Source: CAZWDO01 sp964632485 [NCBI: uncultured bacterium] (GTDB taxonomy: Bacteria; JAGOEH01). Taken from it: a stretch of 64,000 nt of DNA. The number at the start of each line of letters is the position of its first letter. Position 1 is the stretch's first letter. A program made the translations under genes and the position numbers. This document shows, piece after piece, positions 7,635 through 16,218 of the stretch. The notes under the pieces were generated by a model that had not been told where the DNA came from, ran no database searches, and saw only the letters and a list, made by a program, of their open reading frames with translations. The stretch is taken from NCBI GenBank assembly GCA_964632485.1, contig CAZWDO010000001.1, forward strand, positions 258,396 through 322,395. The letters run 5' to 3'.

Positions 7635-9381
7635 AGGCCAAGTCCAGGGCATTATCGCCAACCTGGTCATTGTAGAGGTTGATGGACCGGTTTCCCAAAA
7701 TGAAATATGTTACATCGACCTTCAAGGCGTCAAATTAATGGCAGAAGTCATTAAAATCATGGGAAAGAATGCCTTTGTTCAGGTTTTTGAAAGCACTCGA
7801 GGGTTGAAAGTGGGCGATCGCGCCGAATTTGCCGGACACATGCTGGAAGTAACCTTAGGTCCCGGGATGTTATCCCACAATTACGACGGATTGCAAAATG
7901 ATTTAGACAAGATGCAGCATATTTTTCTGCAGCGCGGCGAGTACACCTATCCACTCGATGATACCCGGCATTGGGCCTTCACCCCTTTAGTTAAAAAGGG
8001 CGAAATCGTGCAAGCCGGCGACTGGCTGGGTGAGGTCAAAGAAAGTTGGATCAACCATAAAATTTTAGTTCCATTCAAACTTGATGGAAAATTGACGATC
8101 ATTTCGATTGTTGATATCGATGAATATACAACCAATGATACGATTGCTATACTGGAAGATGAAAAAGGCGTTCAGCATTCCGTTACCATGACTCAGAAAT
8201 GGCCGGTGAAGATTCCGATTAAAGCATTTCGCGAGAAACCGCGTCCATTCAAACTCATGGAAACAGGAATCCGAATCATCGACACTCTTAATCCGATGGT
8301 TGAAGGAGGAACAGGATTTATCCCGGGACCATTTGGTTGCGGAAAAACCGTTTTGCAGCACAGTTTATCAAAACACGCCGAAGCGGATTTGATTATTGTC
8401 GCAGCTTGCGGTGAACGCGCCAATGAAGTTGTCGAACTTTTCACCGAGTTTCCCGAACTGGATGATCCGCGTACCGGACGGAAATTGATGGAACGAACCA
8501 TCATCATTTGTAACACATCGAACATGCCCGTAGCGGCGCGTGAAGCGTCCGTCTATACGGCTATGACACTGGCCGAATATTATCGCAGCATGGGGTTGCG
8601 CGTATTACTGCTGGCTGACTCTACCTCCCGTTGGGCCCAAGCCTTACGCGAGATGTCCAACCGTATGGAAGAACTCCCCGGTCCGGATGCTTTTCCGATG
8701 GATTTACCAGCAATTGTATCCAACTTCTATGCCCGCGCCGGATTTGTTTTCCTAAATAACGGCAACACCGGCTCAATCACTTTCATCGGCACGGTATCTC
8801 CCGCCGGCGGCAACTTGAAGGAACCGGTAACGGAATCCACCAAAAAGGCGGCCCGTTGCTTTTATGCCCTTTCTCAACAACGCGCCGACAGTAAACGCTA
8901 TCCGGCCGTCGATCCCATTGACAGCTATTCTAAATATCTTGAATACGACGAAGTACGCGACTATCTGAACACGCATATATCCCCTACTTGGGTCGAGGAT
9001 GTGCTGATTGCGAAAGATATTCTGCTGCGTGGCAAAGAAACCTTTGAACAGATCAACATCCTGGGCGACGACGGTGTTCCGATCGATTACCATGTACGCT
9101 ACTGGAAATCAGAAGTGATCGATTTCGTCATTCTGCAACAGGATGGATTTGATAAAATTGATCAATCTACCGCGATGGAACGGCAAAAATACATGTTGGA
9201 ACGAGTGCTTGGCGTTTGCCGCCATAATTATCACTTCGAAAATTTTGAAGAAGTTGGTAATTATTTTAAACGAATTATTAACCTTTTTAAACAAATGAAC
9301 TATAGCGAGTTAAAATCGGATAACTTCACTCAAAACGAGTATGAACTCAATCAAGCGATTGCGGAAAGGAAGGTTAAATAA
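7624..9381 (+). CDS. atpA: V-type ATPase catalytic subunit A
   Basis: Catalytic nucleotide-binding subunit. It has the N-terminal beta barrel, the A-type non-homologous insert (residues about 110-190), the P-loop GPFGCGKT (235-242), the GER segment in AACGERANE and the family signature PAIVSNFYARAG-like region at about 360-375. The 585-residue length is normal. An AGGGAG ribosome site precedes the ATG inside the end of the DUF2764 gene, and its own stop overlaps the subunit B ATG by one base. Together with subunit B it forms the A3B3 hexamer driving or driven by ion flow. Confidence 0.97.
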   Translation: MPTKGQVQGIIANLVIVEVDGPVSQNEICYIDLQGVKLMAEVIKIMGKNAFVQVFESTRGLKVGDRAEFAGHMLEVTLGPGMLSHNYDGLQNDLDKMQHIFLQRGEYTYPLDDTRHWAFTPLVKKGEIVQAGDWLGEVKESWINHKILVPFKLDGKLTIISIVDIDEYTTNDTIAILEDEKGVQHSVTMTQKWPVKIPIKAFREKPRPFKLMETGIRIIDTLNPMVEGGTGFIPGPFGCGKTVLQHSLSKHAEADLIIVAACGERANEVVELFTEFPELDDPRTGRKLMERTIIICNTSNMPVAAREASVYTAMTLAEYYRSMGLRVLLLADSTSRWAQALREMSNRMEELPGPDAFPMDLPAIVSNFYARAGFVFLNNGNTGSITFIGTVSPAGGNLKEPVTESTKKAARCFYALSQQRADSKRYPAVDPIDSYSKYLEYDEVRDYLNTHISPTWVEDVLIAKDILLRGKETFEQINILGDDGVPIDYHVRYWKSEVIDFVILQQDGFDKIDQSTAMERQKYMLERVLGVCRHNYHFENFEEVGNYFKRIINLFKQMNYSELKSDNFTQNEYELNQAIAERKVK

Positions 9382-10706
9382 TGGTTACCAAAGCCTTTCA
9401 ACGCATATATTCAAAAATCACCCAAGTGACAAAGGCCACATGTTCGCTGCAGGCGACCGGCATTGGCTATGAAGAAATGGCGTTAGTGCAGGGACGACTG
9501 GCGCAAGTAGTCAAAATAACTGGAGAGACTGTTACACTGCAGATTTTTTCCGGCACTGAAGGGATCGCTACCAATGGAGAAGTCGTTTTTCTAGGGAAAC
9601 CGCCGGTATTAAAGGTCAGTGATGAACTGGCCGGACGTTTCTTCAACGCTTACGGGGATTCAATTGACAACGGTCCCGAAATCGAAGGTGAAGAACGCGA
9701 AATCGGCGGCCCATCGGTCAATCCCGTCCGGCGCAAACAACCATCGGAACTGATCGCAACCGGTATTGCCGGGATTGATATGAACAATACCCTGGTAACG
9801 GGGCAAAAAATCCCGTTCTTTGCCGATCCGGATCAGCCTTTTAATCAGGTAATGGCCATGGTGGCGCTCCGCGCCCAGGCCGATAAGATTATCCTGGGAG
9901 GAATGGGACTTTCCAATGATGATTATCTCTTTTATAAAAATGCCTTTGATAATGCGGGCGCTTTGGATCGTATCATCAGCTTCGTTAATACGACCGATGA
10001 TCCACCCGTCGAACGCTTGCTGGTGCCAAATATGGCGCTGACCGCCGCGGAATACTTCGCCGTCGATAAAAACGAAAAAGTCCTGGTTCTGCTGACTGAT
10101 ATGACACTCTATTGCGATGCACTCAGTATCGTTTCCAACCGCATGGACCAGATTCCATCCAAAGATAGTATGCCGGGCTCCCTCTATAGCGATCTGGCGA
10201 GAATCTACGAAAAGGCCGTGCAATTCCCCAGCGGCGGCTCGATCACCATTATCGCGGTAACCACCTTATCCGGCGGAGATATTACCCACGCGATTCCGGA
10301 CAATACCGGATATATCACCGAAGGACAGCTTTTCCTGCGACGCGATACTGATATTGGTAAGGTTATCATTGATCCGTTCAGAAGTTTATCGCGATTGAAG
10401 CAGTTAGTGATCGGCAAAAAAACCCGCGCTGATCATCCCCAGGTGATGAATGCCGCCATCCGGCTTTATGCGGATGCCGCCAATGCGCGCACAAAACAGG
10501 AAAATGGGTTTGATCTGACCGCTTGTGATGAACGCGCCTTGAAGTTTTCTCATGATTACTCGGAAAGTTTGCTGGCCATTGATATTAACATCGAAATTGA
10601 TCGCATGTTAGATACTGCCTGGCAGCTTTTTAAAAAGTACTTCAGCAAAGACGAAGTGGCAATCAAACGTGAATTTGTCGAAAAATACTGGCCGCAAGAC
10701 GAATAA
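9381..10706 (+). CDS. atpB: V-type ATPase subunit B
   Basis: Regulatory nucleotide-binding subunit of the hexamer, 441 residues. It aligns by eye with the family through GIAGIDMNNTLVTGQKIP, where the P-loop Lys of the A subunit is absent as expected, and through DQIPSKDSMPGSLYSDLA and the stretch GSITIIAVTTLSGGDITHAIPDNTGYI. It starts on an ATG overlapping the subunit A stop by one base, with AAGGAAGG upstream. Tight coupling fits the equal stoichiometry of A and B. Confidence 0.97.
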   Translation: MVTKAFQRIYSKITQVTKATCSLQATGIGYEEMALVQGRLAQVVKITGETVTLQIFSGTEGIATNGEVVFLGKPPVLKVSDELAGRFFNAYGDSIDNGPEIEGEEREIGGPSVNPVRRKQPSELIATGIAGIDMNNTLVTGQKIPFFADPDQPFNQVMAMVALRAQADKIILGGMGLSNDDYLFYKNAFDNAGALDRIISFVNTTDDPPVERLLVPNMALTAAEYFAVDKNEKVLVLLTDMTLYCDALSIVSNRMDQIPSKDSMPGSLYSDLARIYEKAVQFPSGGSITIIAVTTLSGGDITHAIPDNTGYITEGQLFLRRDTDIGKVIIDPFRSLSRLKQLVIGKKTRADHPQVMNAAIRLYADAANARTKQENGFDLTACDERALKFSHDYSESLLAIDINIEIDRMLDTAWQLFKKYFSKDEVAIKREFVEKYWPQDE

Positions 10707-10722
10707 TGGAGGGGGCTGACCC

Positions 10723-11325
10723 ATGGCAATTAGGTTTCAATACAACAAGACATCCCTCCATGAACTGAACAAACAACTGAAAGTTCGTATCCGCGCGCTG
10801 CCGACTCTGCAAAACAAAGAATCCGCTTTGCGCATGGAAGTTAAAAAGGCTAAACAAATAGCCGAACAGTTGGATGATAAACTGCAACAGCAGATCCGGC
10901 GCTATGAAAGTTTTAAACGGCTTTGGTGCGAATTTGACGATCAATTGGTGAAAATTAAAGATGTCCATTTTACAACCAAAAAAATTGCCGGCATCAAAAC
11001 ACCGATATTTGATAAGGTCGAATTTGAAATTGCTCCGTTCAGTCTTTTCTCAGCTGCTCCCTGGTTCATGGAAGGAATCACAATCATTCAGGAACTGGCG
11101 CAAATGGCGCTGGAACGTGATTTTTTTCTGCAAAAAATGAAACTGTTAGATTATGCCCGTCGAAAAACGACTCAAAAAGTGAATCTTTACGAAAAAGTTC
11201 AAATACCGGGCTATGACGATGCCATTCGTAAAATCAAACGATTTCTGGAAGATGAAGACAATCTCTCCAAATCCGCGCAAAAAATTGTCAAAAACAAAAT
11301 CCAACAACTGGAGGCGGCATCATGA
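10723..11325 (+). CDS. atpD: V-type ATPase subunit D
   Basis: Central rotor-shaft subunit, 200 residues, mostly two long helices forming an antiparallel coiled coil: residues 1-75 (NKTSLHELNKQLKVRIRALP) and about 130-200 (RKTTQKVNLYEKVQIPGYDD). The conserved KVNxxE..IPGY-type segment supports the call. A strong GGAGGGGG ribosome site precedes the ATG. The stop overlaps the subunit I ATG by four bases. Confidence 0.93.
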   Translation: MAIRFQYNKTSLHELNKQLKVRIRALPTLQNKESALRMEVKKAKQIAEQLDDKLQQQIRRYESFKRLWCEFDDQLVKIKDVHFTTKKIAGIKTPIFDKVEFEIAPFSLFSAAPWFMEGITIIQELAQMALERDFFLQKMKLLDYARRKTTQKVNLYEKVQIPGYDDAIRKIKRFLEDEDNLSKSAQKIVKNKIQQLEAAS

Positions 11326-13106
11326 TCATTCCCATGAAAAAAGTCTCGCTAATTATCTATCATGCGGATTATCAATCTTTCCTTCAAGACCTCCAGACAA
11401 TGGGAATCTTACACGTAGAAACCCAAGAAAGCGCTTTAAATCCGGAAACGCATGAACTTTTATCCCAAATTCAACAATTACGACAGGTTAACCGCTTTTT
11501 AGAACGAATAACCCCAGCCGATTCTTCAATCCCTCAAAGCGAACCCGCCGAACCTCCGGATATTCTCCAGCAAATTCAACAAAAACAGATAGAGCTGGAA
11601 CGCGCCACTCAAAAAAAGACTGTTCTTGAAAAAGAAGTTACAAATCTGACTCCCTGGGGAGATTTTTCTCCTGAGCGCTTTAATCAATTAAAGGAGCTTC
11701 AGCTTAAAATCCGTTTTTTCAGTTGTAATGAGAAAAAATTTGATCCCGAATGGTCCTCCCAGTATCCGATTGAGATCATCGGGAGCAGTGGCAATCAACT
11801 CAATTTTGTGTTAATCCACCCCGAGGATCAGCAGATAACGCTTCCGGTAGATGAAATTAAAGCGCCGGAGCGGTCAATAAAAACCGCCCTGAATGATCTG
11901 GATATCGTTAAAAATAAGATTCAGGCCATTCAGGAATTCTTTAATCGGTGTGCCCGTGATTATTTACAATTACTCAGAGATTATCTGAAACTGCTGGAAT
12001 CCCGGATGGTGTATAAACAGGTGGAAATCAGCGCGAATGCAGCGGCGGAAAATCATGTCATGGTGCTGGCAGGATGGATTCCGGCGAATAAATTGAGGGA
12101 TATGGAATCGTTCCTGAGCGAACGCGATATTGTTTACCTGATTACAAATGTCGAGCCCGGCGAAAATCCACCGATCCAACTTAAAAACAATTCATTCAGC
12201 CGCTTGTTCGAACCCATTGGCAAGCTTTTTTCTTTGCCCAATTATATGGAACAGGATTTAACCGCGTCATTCGCTCCATTTTTCACTTTATTTTTTGGAT
12301 TTTGTCTTGGTGATGCCGGCTATGGTCTGCTAATCCTTCTTGCAACAACGGCATTCAAATTTGTTCCCCAGGCCGGAAATTTCAAACCATTTCTGAGTCT
12401 GGGACAGATACTGGCGCTGGCTACAATCGCCTTCGGTTTAATTACAGGAACCGTATTCGGAGTCAACCTGGCCGAAGTCGAGTTTCTGGATCCGACATTA
12501 AGAGCGAAGTTCCTTACCCAGGACAGTATATTTCAATTGGCGCTGATCATTGGAGTGATACAAATCGCTGTCGGAATGGTCTTCCAGATCATCAACCGAT
12601 CACGGCAATTCGGATTTAAATATGCAATTCCCATCATTGGGTGGTTGCTGATTATTTTTGCCCTGCCGTTTTTCATGACCAACATCGCGCCCTTAGTGGC
12701 AAAGGGATTATTAGCGATCGGAGGATTATTGGCCCTATCGACCCTGATCTGGGATCCAGCGCCAATCATGCCCAATCCCGTCGCGAATGGCGTATTTGTC
12801 ATTTACAGCACGGTGACCGGCTTTTTCGGCGATGTGTTATCCTATATCCGCTTGTTCGCCCTAGGGGTTTCCAGTGGAATTTTAGGACTGGTCATCAACA
12901 GCATCGGCAGCCAGATGTTTTTAAAAATTCCGCTAGTGGGTCCCGTTATATTTGCCATCTTCCTGGTAATCGGCCATATCGGAAATCTGTTGCTCTCTTC
13001 GTTGGGATCATTCGTCCATCCCATGCGTCTTACATTTGTAGAATTTTATAAAAATGCAGGTTTTGCCGGGGGTGGGAAACCCTATACCCCATTTGCTCAT
13101 AAGTAA
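11322..13106 (+). CDS. atpI: V-type ATPase membrane subunit I (a-subunit)
   Basis: The stator membrane subunit that with the K ring forms the ion path. Residues 1-290 are a cytoplasmic, partly coiled-coil arm. Residues about 310-594 contain some seven or eight membrane helices, beginning FAPFFTLFFGFCLGDAGYG, a strong signature of the family, and including SYIRLFALGVSSG with the conserved Arg that faces the rotor glutamate. Length 594 is slightly short compared with the usual 620-660. Confidence 0.95.
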   Translation: MIIPMKKVSLIIYHADYQSFLQDLQTMGILHVETQESALNPETHELLSQIQQLRQVNRFLERITPADSSIPQSEPAEPPDILQQIQQKQIELERATQKKTVLEKEVTNLTPWGDFSPERFNQLKELQLKIRFFSCNEKKFDPEWSSQYPIEIIGSSGNQLNFVLIHPEDQQITLPVDEIKAPERSIKTALNDLDIVKNKIQAIQEFFNRCARDYLQLLRDYLKLLESRMVYKQVEISANAAAENHVMVLAGWIPANKLRDMESFLSERDIVYLITNVEPGENPPIQLKNNSFSRLFEPIGKLFSLPNYMEQDLTASFAPFFTLFFGFCLGDAGYGLLILLATTAFKFVPQAGNFKPFLSLGQILALATIAFGLITGTVFGVNLAEVEFLDPTLRAKFLTQDSIFQLALIIGVIQIAVGMVFQIINRSRQFGFKYAIPIIGWLLIIFALPFFMTNIAPLVAKGLLAIGGLLALSTLIWDPAPIMPNPVANGVFVIYSTVTGFFGDVLSYIRLFALGVSSGILGLVINSIGSQMFLKIPLVGPVIFAIFLVIGHIGNLLLSSLGSFVHPMRLTFVEFYKNAGFAGGGKPYTPFAHK

Positions 13107-13580
<474 letters not shown>

Positions 13581-13594
13581 ACGCGGCTTAAAAT

Positions 13595-13628
13595 AAAAAA
13601 AGCGGTGTACAGATACACCGCTTTTTTT
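13595..13628. terminator. Bidirectional rho-independent terminator
   Basis: A 14-bp perfect stem (arms 13595-13608 and 13615-13628, core GCGGTGT/ACACCGC, six-base loop) is flanked by an A-run on the left and a T-run on the right. It can terminate both the plus-strand V-ATPase operon and the minus-strand tRNA gene that starts three bases further on. Confidence 0.9.
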
Positions 13629-13630
13629 TT

Positions 13631-13703
13631 AGCGAGCGACGGGATTCGAACCCGCGACTTTCAGCTTGGGAAGCTGACATTCTACCAGCTGAATTACGCT
13701 CGC
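13631..13703 (-). tRNA. tRNA-Gly (anticodon CCC)
   Basis: Read on the minus strand the 73 bases fold as a tRNA: acceptor stem GCGAGCG/CGCTCGC, D arm with AGCTGGTA, anticodon stem TCAGC/GCTGA around loop TTCCCAA (anticodon CCC), and T arm GCGGG TTCGAAT CCCGT. The discriminator is U, as expected for bacterial glycine tRNAs. CCA is not encoded. It decodes GGG. Confidence 0.93.
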
Positions 13704-13710
13704 ATTAGTT

Positions 13711-13740
13711 ATAATATAACTTCTTTTTTTAAAATGTCAA
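13711..13740 (-). promoter_or_regulatory. Promoter of tRNA-Gly
   Basis: On the minus strand TTGACA (13740-13735) is followed after 16 bases by TATATT (13718-13713), or after 18 by TATTAT. The tRNA 5' end lies eight to ten bases downstream, so transcription probably starts very close to the mature end. Confidence 0.7.
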
Positions 13741-13820
13741 TATTTTTTTTCAAAAGTCGGCAAAGAATCGACTTACCGAATGATTAGCGACGGATAGCCC
13801 CAAAACCGAAAAGGAACCGC

Positions 13821-15026
13821 ATGAAGATTTTGACTTTATCCGCTCACCCGAGCGAATTTGAATTTGCCATAATTTCCACTTCTCACCACGAAACTTTAGT
13901 CTCAGGACGCGTCAAGGATATAGGTAACGATAATTCATACATAGAATTTGAAAAAAGCAACCAACCGCCAATTCGCATACGTAAAATTTTTTATGATTAC
14001 AAAGACTCCCTCAAAGAGCTGATGAAGTGGTTGACCGACGACCAGTATGGTGTTTTGACCAAAGTAGAAAATCTTAAGTGCATCGCCCACCGGGTAGTAT
14101 TTTGCGCAAACTGCGAAACCAGTCCCATGCTGATAAATGCGCGCGTACTGAAAATAATTGAAGAGGGTATCGCTTTGGCGCCTCTGCACAACAATAGCAA
14201 TCTTATGCTGATCAAAGCAGCGCTCTCACTTTTCGAACTCCCCCAACTGGCGGTTTTCGATAACTATTTCTATCAAAGCCTGCTACCTGTCAATTATTTA
14301 TATGCTCTGCCCCAATCCCTTAATGAACAGTACCATATCCGAAAATATGGATTCCACGGACTCCACCATCTTGAAAATCTACAAAAATCATGTCGATTGC
14401 TAAACAAACCTCAAACTGAAATAAACCTGATCAGTTGCTGCATCGAAAGAGGAATATCGGTCGTGGCAATTAAAGACGGGATTGCCATCGATACAAATTG
14501 CGGTTTTGGAACCTTTTCTGGTATCCCATCCATCGATCATGCCGGAGATTTCGATCCCGCCGTCATTCTTTATCTTTTAGAACAAAAACTTTTAGGTTTG
14601 GATGATATAAAATATATGGTTTACCATCAATCAGGGATTAATGCTATCATCAAAAAGCAGATGACCTTTGATGAGTTAATTGAAACAAGTCTGCAGCAAA
14701 ATGCAGAAGCGCTCTTCGCCCTGGATTATCTATGCTCACGTATCGCTAAATCTATCAGCGGGATGTTAATTAATTATTCAAGTCTCGATGCCATCTGTTT
14801 TTCAGGCATCAACGGCGCTAAATACCCATTATTAAGAGAACAAATTTGTAAAAAACTTTCGCTTTTTTCAGTATCACTGGATGGCAAGCTCAATGATAAA
14901 AATAAACCGGATAGCATCATTTCTGATCGTGAATCTAAATATCCCATCTATCTGTTCCGAAACCAATTATTTCTAATGATGGCAAAAACGGTATCAACAG
15001 TATCGCTAAAAGCTGGTAGCCGCTGA
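13821..15026 (+). CDS. Acetate kinase-like protein with degenerate active site
   Basis: A 401-residue relative of acetate kinase (ASKHA fold), recognised by HRVV (Arg91), APLHN (His123), VFDNYFYQ (Asp147), YALP, IRKYGFHGLHH (His179) and CGFGTFSGI in the right order and spacing. Key residues have changed. The N-terminal phosphate loop NAGSSS is SAHPSE, HRVVHGG is HRVVFCA, the HLGNGxS loop is SCCIERG, and the catalytic Arg of GTRSGDID (position 241) is lost in IDHAGDFD. It is therefore probably not an acetate kinase; a regulatory or other phosphotransfer role is possible. AAGGAA precedes the ATG. No pta gene is adjacent. Confidence 0.75.
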   Translation: MKILTLSAHPSEFEFAIISTSHHETLVSGRVKDIGNDNSYIEFEKSNQPPIRIRKIFYDYKDSLKELMKWLTDDQYGVLTKVENLKCIAHRVVFCANCETSPMLINARVLKIIEEGIALAPLHNNSNLMLIKAALSLFELPQLAVFDNYFYQSLLPVNYLYALPQSLNEQYHIRKYGFHGLHHLENLQKSCRLLNKPQTEINLISCCIERGISVVAIKDGIAIDTNCGFGTFSGIPSIDHAGDFDPAVILYLLEQKLLGLDDIKYMVYHQSGINAIIKKQMTFDELIETSLQQNAEALFALDYLCSRIAKSISGMLINYSSLDAICFSGINGAKYPLLREQICKKLSLFSVSLDGKLNDKNKPDSIISDRESKYPIYLFRNQLFLMMAKTVSTVSLKAGSR

Positions 15027-15156
15027 AACGAATCAGCTATCAGGCATCCAGAACCAATACCGGTATTTTAACCAAAGATTTTCTGGACCCATAGACTTCA
15101 AGAGAATATGTATGAATTATTATTTCCAGCTCAATCTTAAACCTGGGGATTAATGG

Positions 15157-15502
15157 ATGAATCTCCCGGCACGGATTATTAAAATCACTCTTCAAATAAG
15201 CCACAATACCATTTTTTCCTCAAGCCAACTTAAAATAAGACTCTGTTTCATAATGATCACTACCCTAATTGCTTCTCATATTTTTTCCGATGAACAATCA
15301 GTTATAGATCCTGTAACAGGAAAAAATATAACCAGCGACTATCTCTACCAATGCGAAGCGGACTATTACAGTACCCGCGCAAGTCGCCGCTGCGGAAAAT
15401 CCAGGTAAAACGATTTTCGGGAACCTCATACTTGGCGCTCCCGCAGCCGAATACTTCGAACCGACCGAAGAAGCCAACCGTTTCTCCGAAAAATTTATGT
15501 AA
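15157..15502 (+). pseudogene. Small secreted protein gene, frame-disrupted
   Basis: An ATG at 15157 with GGGGAT upstream opens an 83-codon frame. It has a signal-like hydrophobic segment (LCFIMITTLIASHIFS) followed by DEQSVIDPVTGKNITSDY, and stops at 15406-15408. A second frame overlapping from about 15350 continues in protein-like fashion (GKTIFGNLILGAPAAEYF ... RFSEKF) to a TAA at 15500-15502. A single frameshift near 15350-15400 would join them into one short secreted protein. The family is not recognised. It could also be an intact 83-residue ORF by chance. Confidence 0.3.
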
Positions 15503-15513
15503 GGATATATAAC

Positions 15514-15960
15514 TCAGGGTTGATACTCGAAAACTTCCTGAAAATGCTCGACGAAACGATAATTATCGATCTCAATGCGTACTATCGCAACTTCAGGAGA
15601 ACTCAAAAAATCTTTCAAAGCAGGGTGCTTTTCAAGCAACAGCTCCCGATACTCACCAGCCAATTCTCCATGTAATTCAGCCGCAATTCCCCGAGCGCTA
15701 ACCACCATTGCCTGCTGAAAATCGGATTCCTGATTTTTTGAACTATGAATCAGCAGCGAAGCATTGGGATTGGACTGCAATTGCTGAAATTTGAGAGTGT
15801 TGCGATCCGTGGCGATAATCAGGCGCTTGAGCGAGTCATCGGCACAAAAAGCCACCAAAAAAGTCTCCGGCTGCTGGTCATTAACGGTCGCCAGTACGGC
15901 CAGCTTCTGCTGTTGAAACAGCATTCTAATCTTCTCAGGGATCGAAGCGGAATTAATCAT
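15514..15960 (-). CDS. Pyridoxamine 5'-phosphate oxidase-like FMN-binding protein
   Basis: A 148-residue flavin split-barrel protein. It starts IPEKIRMLFQQQKLAVLATVNDQQPETF, the typical first strands of the family, followed by LIIATDRNTLKFQQLQSNPNASLLI, where the FMN phosphate usually binds. It could reduce small molecules or bind F420, FMN or haem; the substrate is unknown. It is divergently placed from the 16219 gene and preceded by AAAGGA. Confidence 0.75.
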   Translation of the reverse strand: MINSASIPEKIRMLFQQQKLAVLATVNDQQPETFLVAFCADDSLKRLIIATDRNTLKFQQLQSNPNASLLIHSSKNQESDFQQAMVVSARGIAAELHGELAGEYRELLLEKHPALKDFLSSPEVAIVRIEIDNYRFVEHFQEVFEYQP

Positions 15961-16150
15961 CGTTTTTCCTTTCTTAATACATACTTTTTAAAATTTGCTC
16001 ACACTATCCATAATGCAACAACTCAAAATCCTTATAAAACTACGTAATCACGTCAACCTTTGTTTTATCTTATCACTATACTGGCGGTGAGGGCCGAAAA
16101 TGTGCCCAAACAAATCAATTTGAAATAAATTCGAAATATTAATTTAAAAC

Positions 16151-16178
16151 TTGACAATTTTGTTATACCTTATATATT
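16151..16178 (+). promoter_or_regulatory. Promoter of the 930-residue secreted protein
   Basis: TTGACA (16151-16156) and TATATT (16173-16178) with a 16-base spacer lie 40 bases upstream of the ATG at 16219, which has TTAGGAG as ribosome site. Confidence 0.65.
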
Positions 16179-16218
16179 AATAATAAACAGATAAGAATAC
16201 AATTAAGTTAGGAGCATC

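Noticed and set aside
9660-10223. Long minus-strand open frame of 187 codons inside the V-ATPase B gene
   Set aside because: It is an antisense shadow of a strongly conserved gene and has no family resemblance, ribosome site or promoter.
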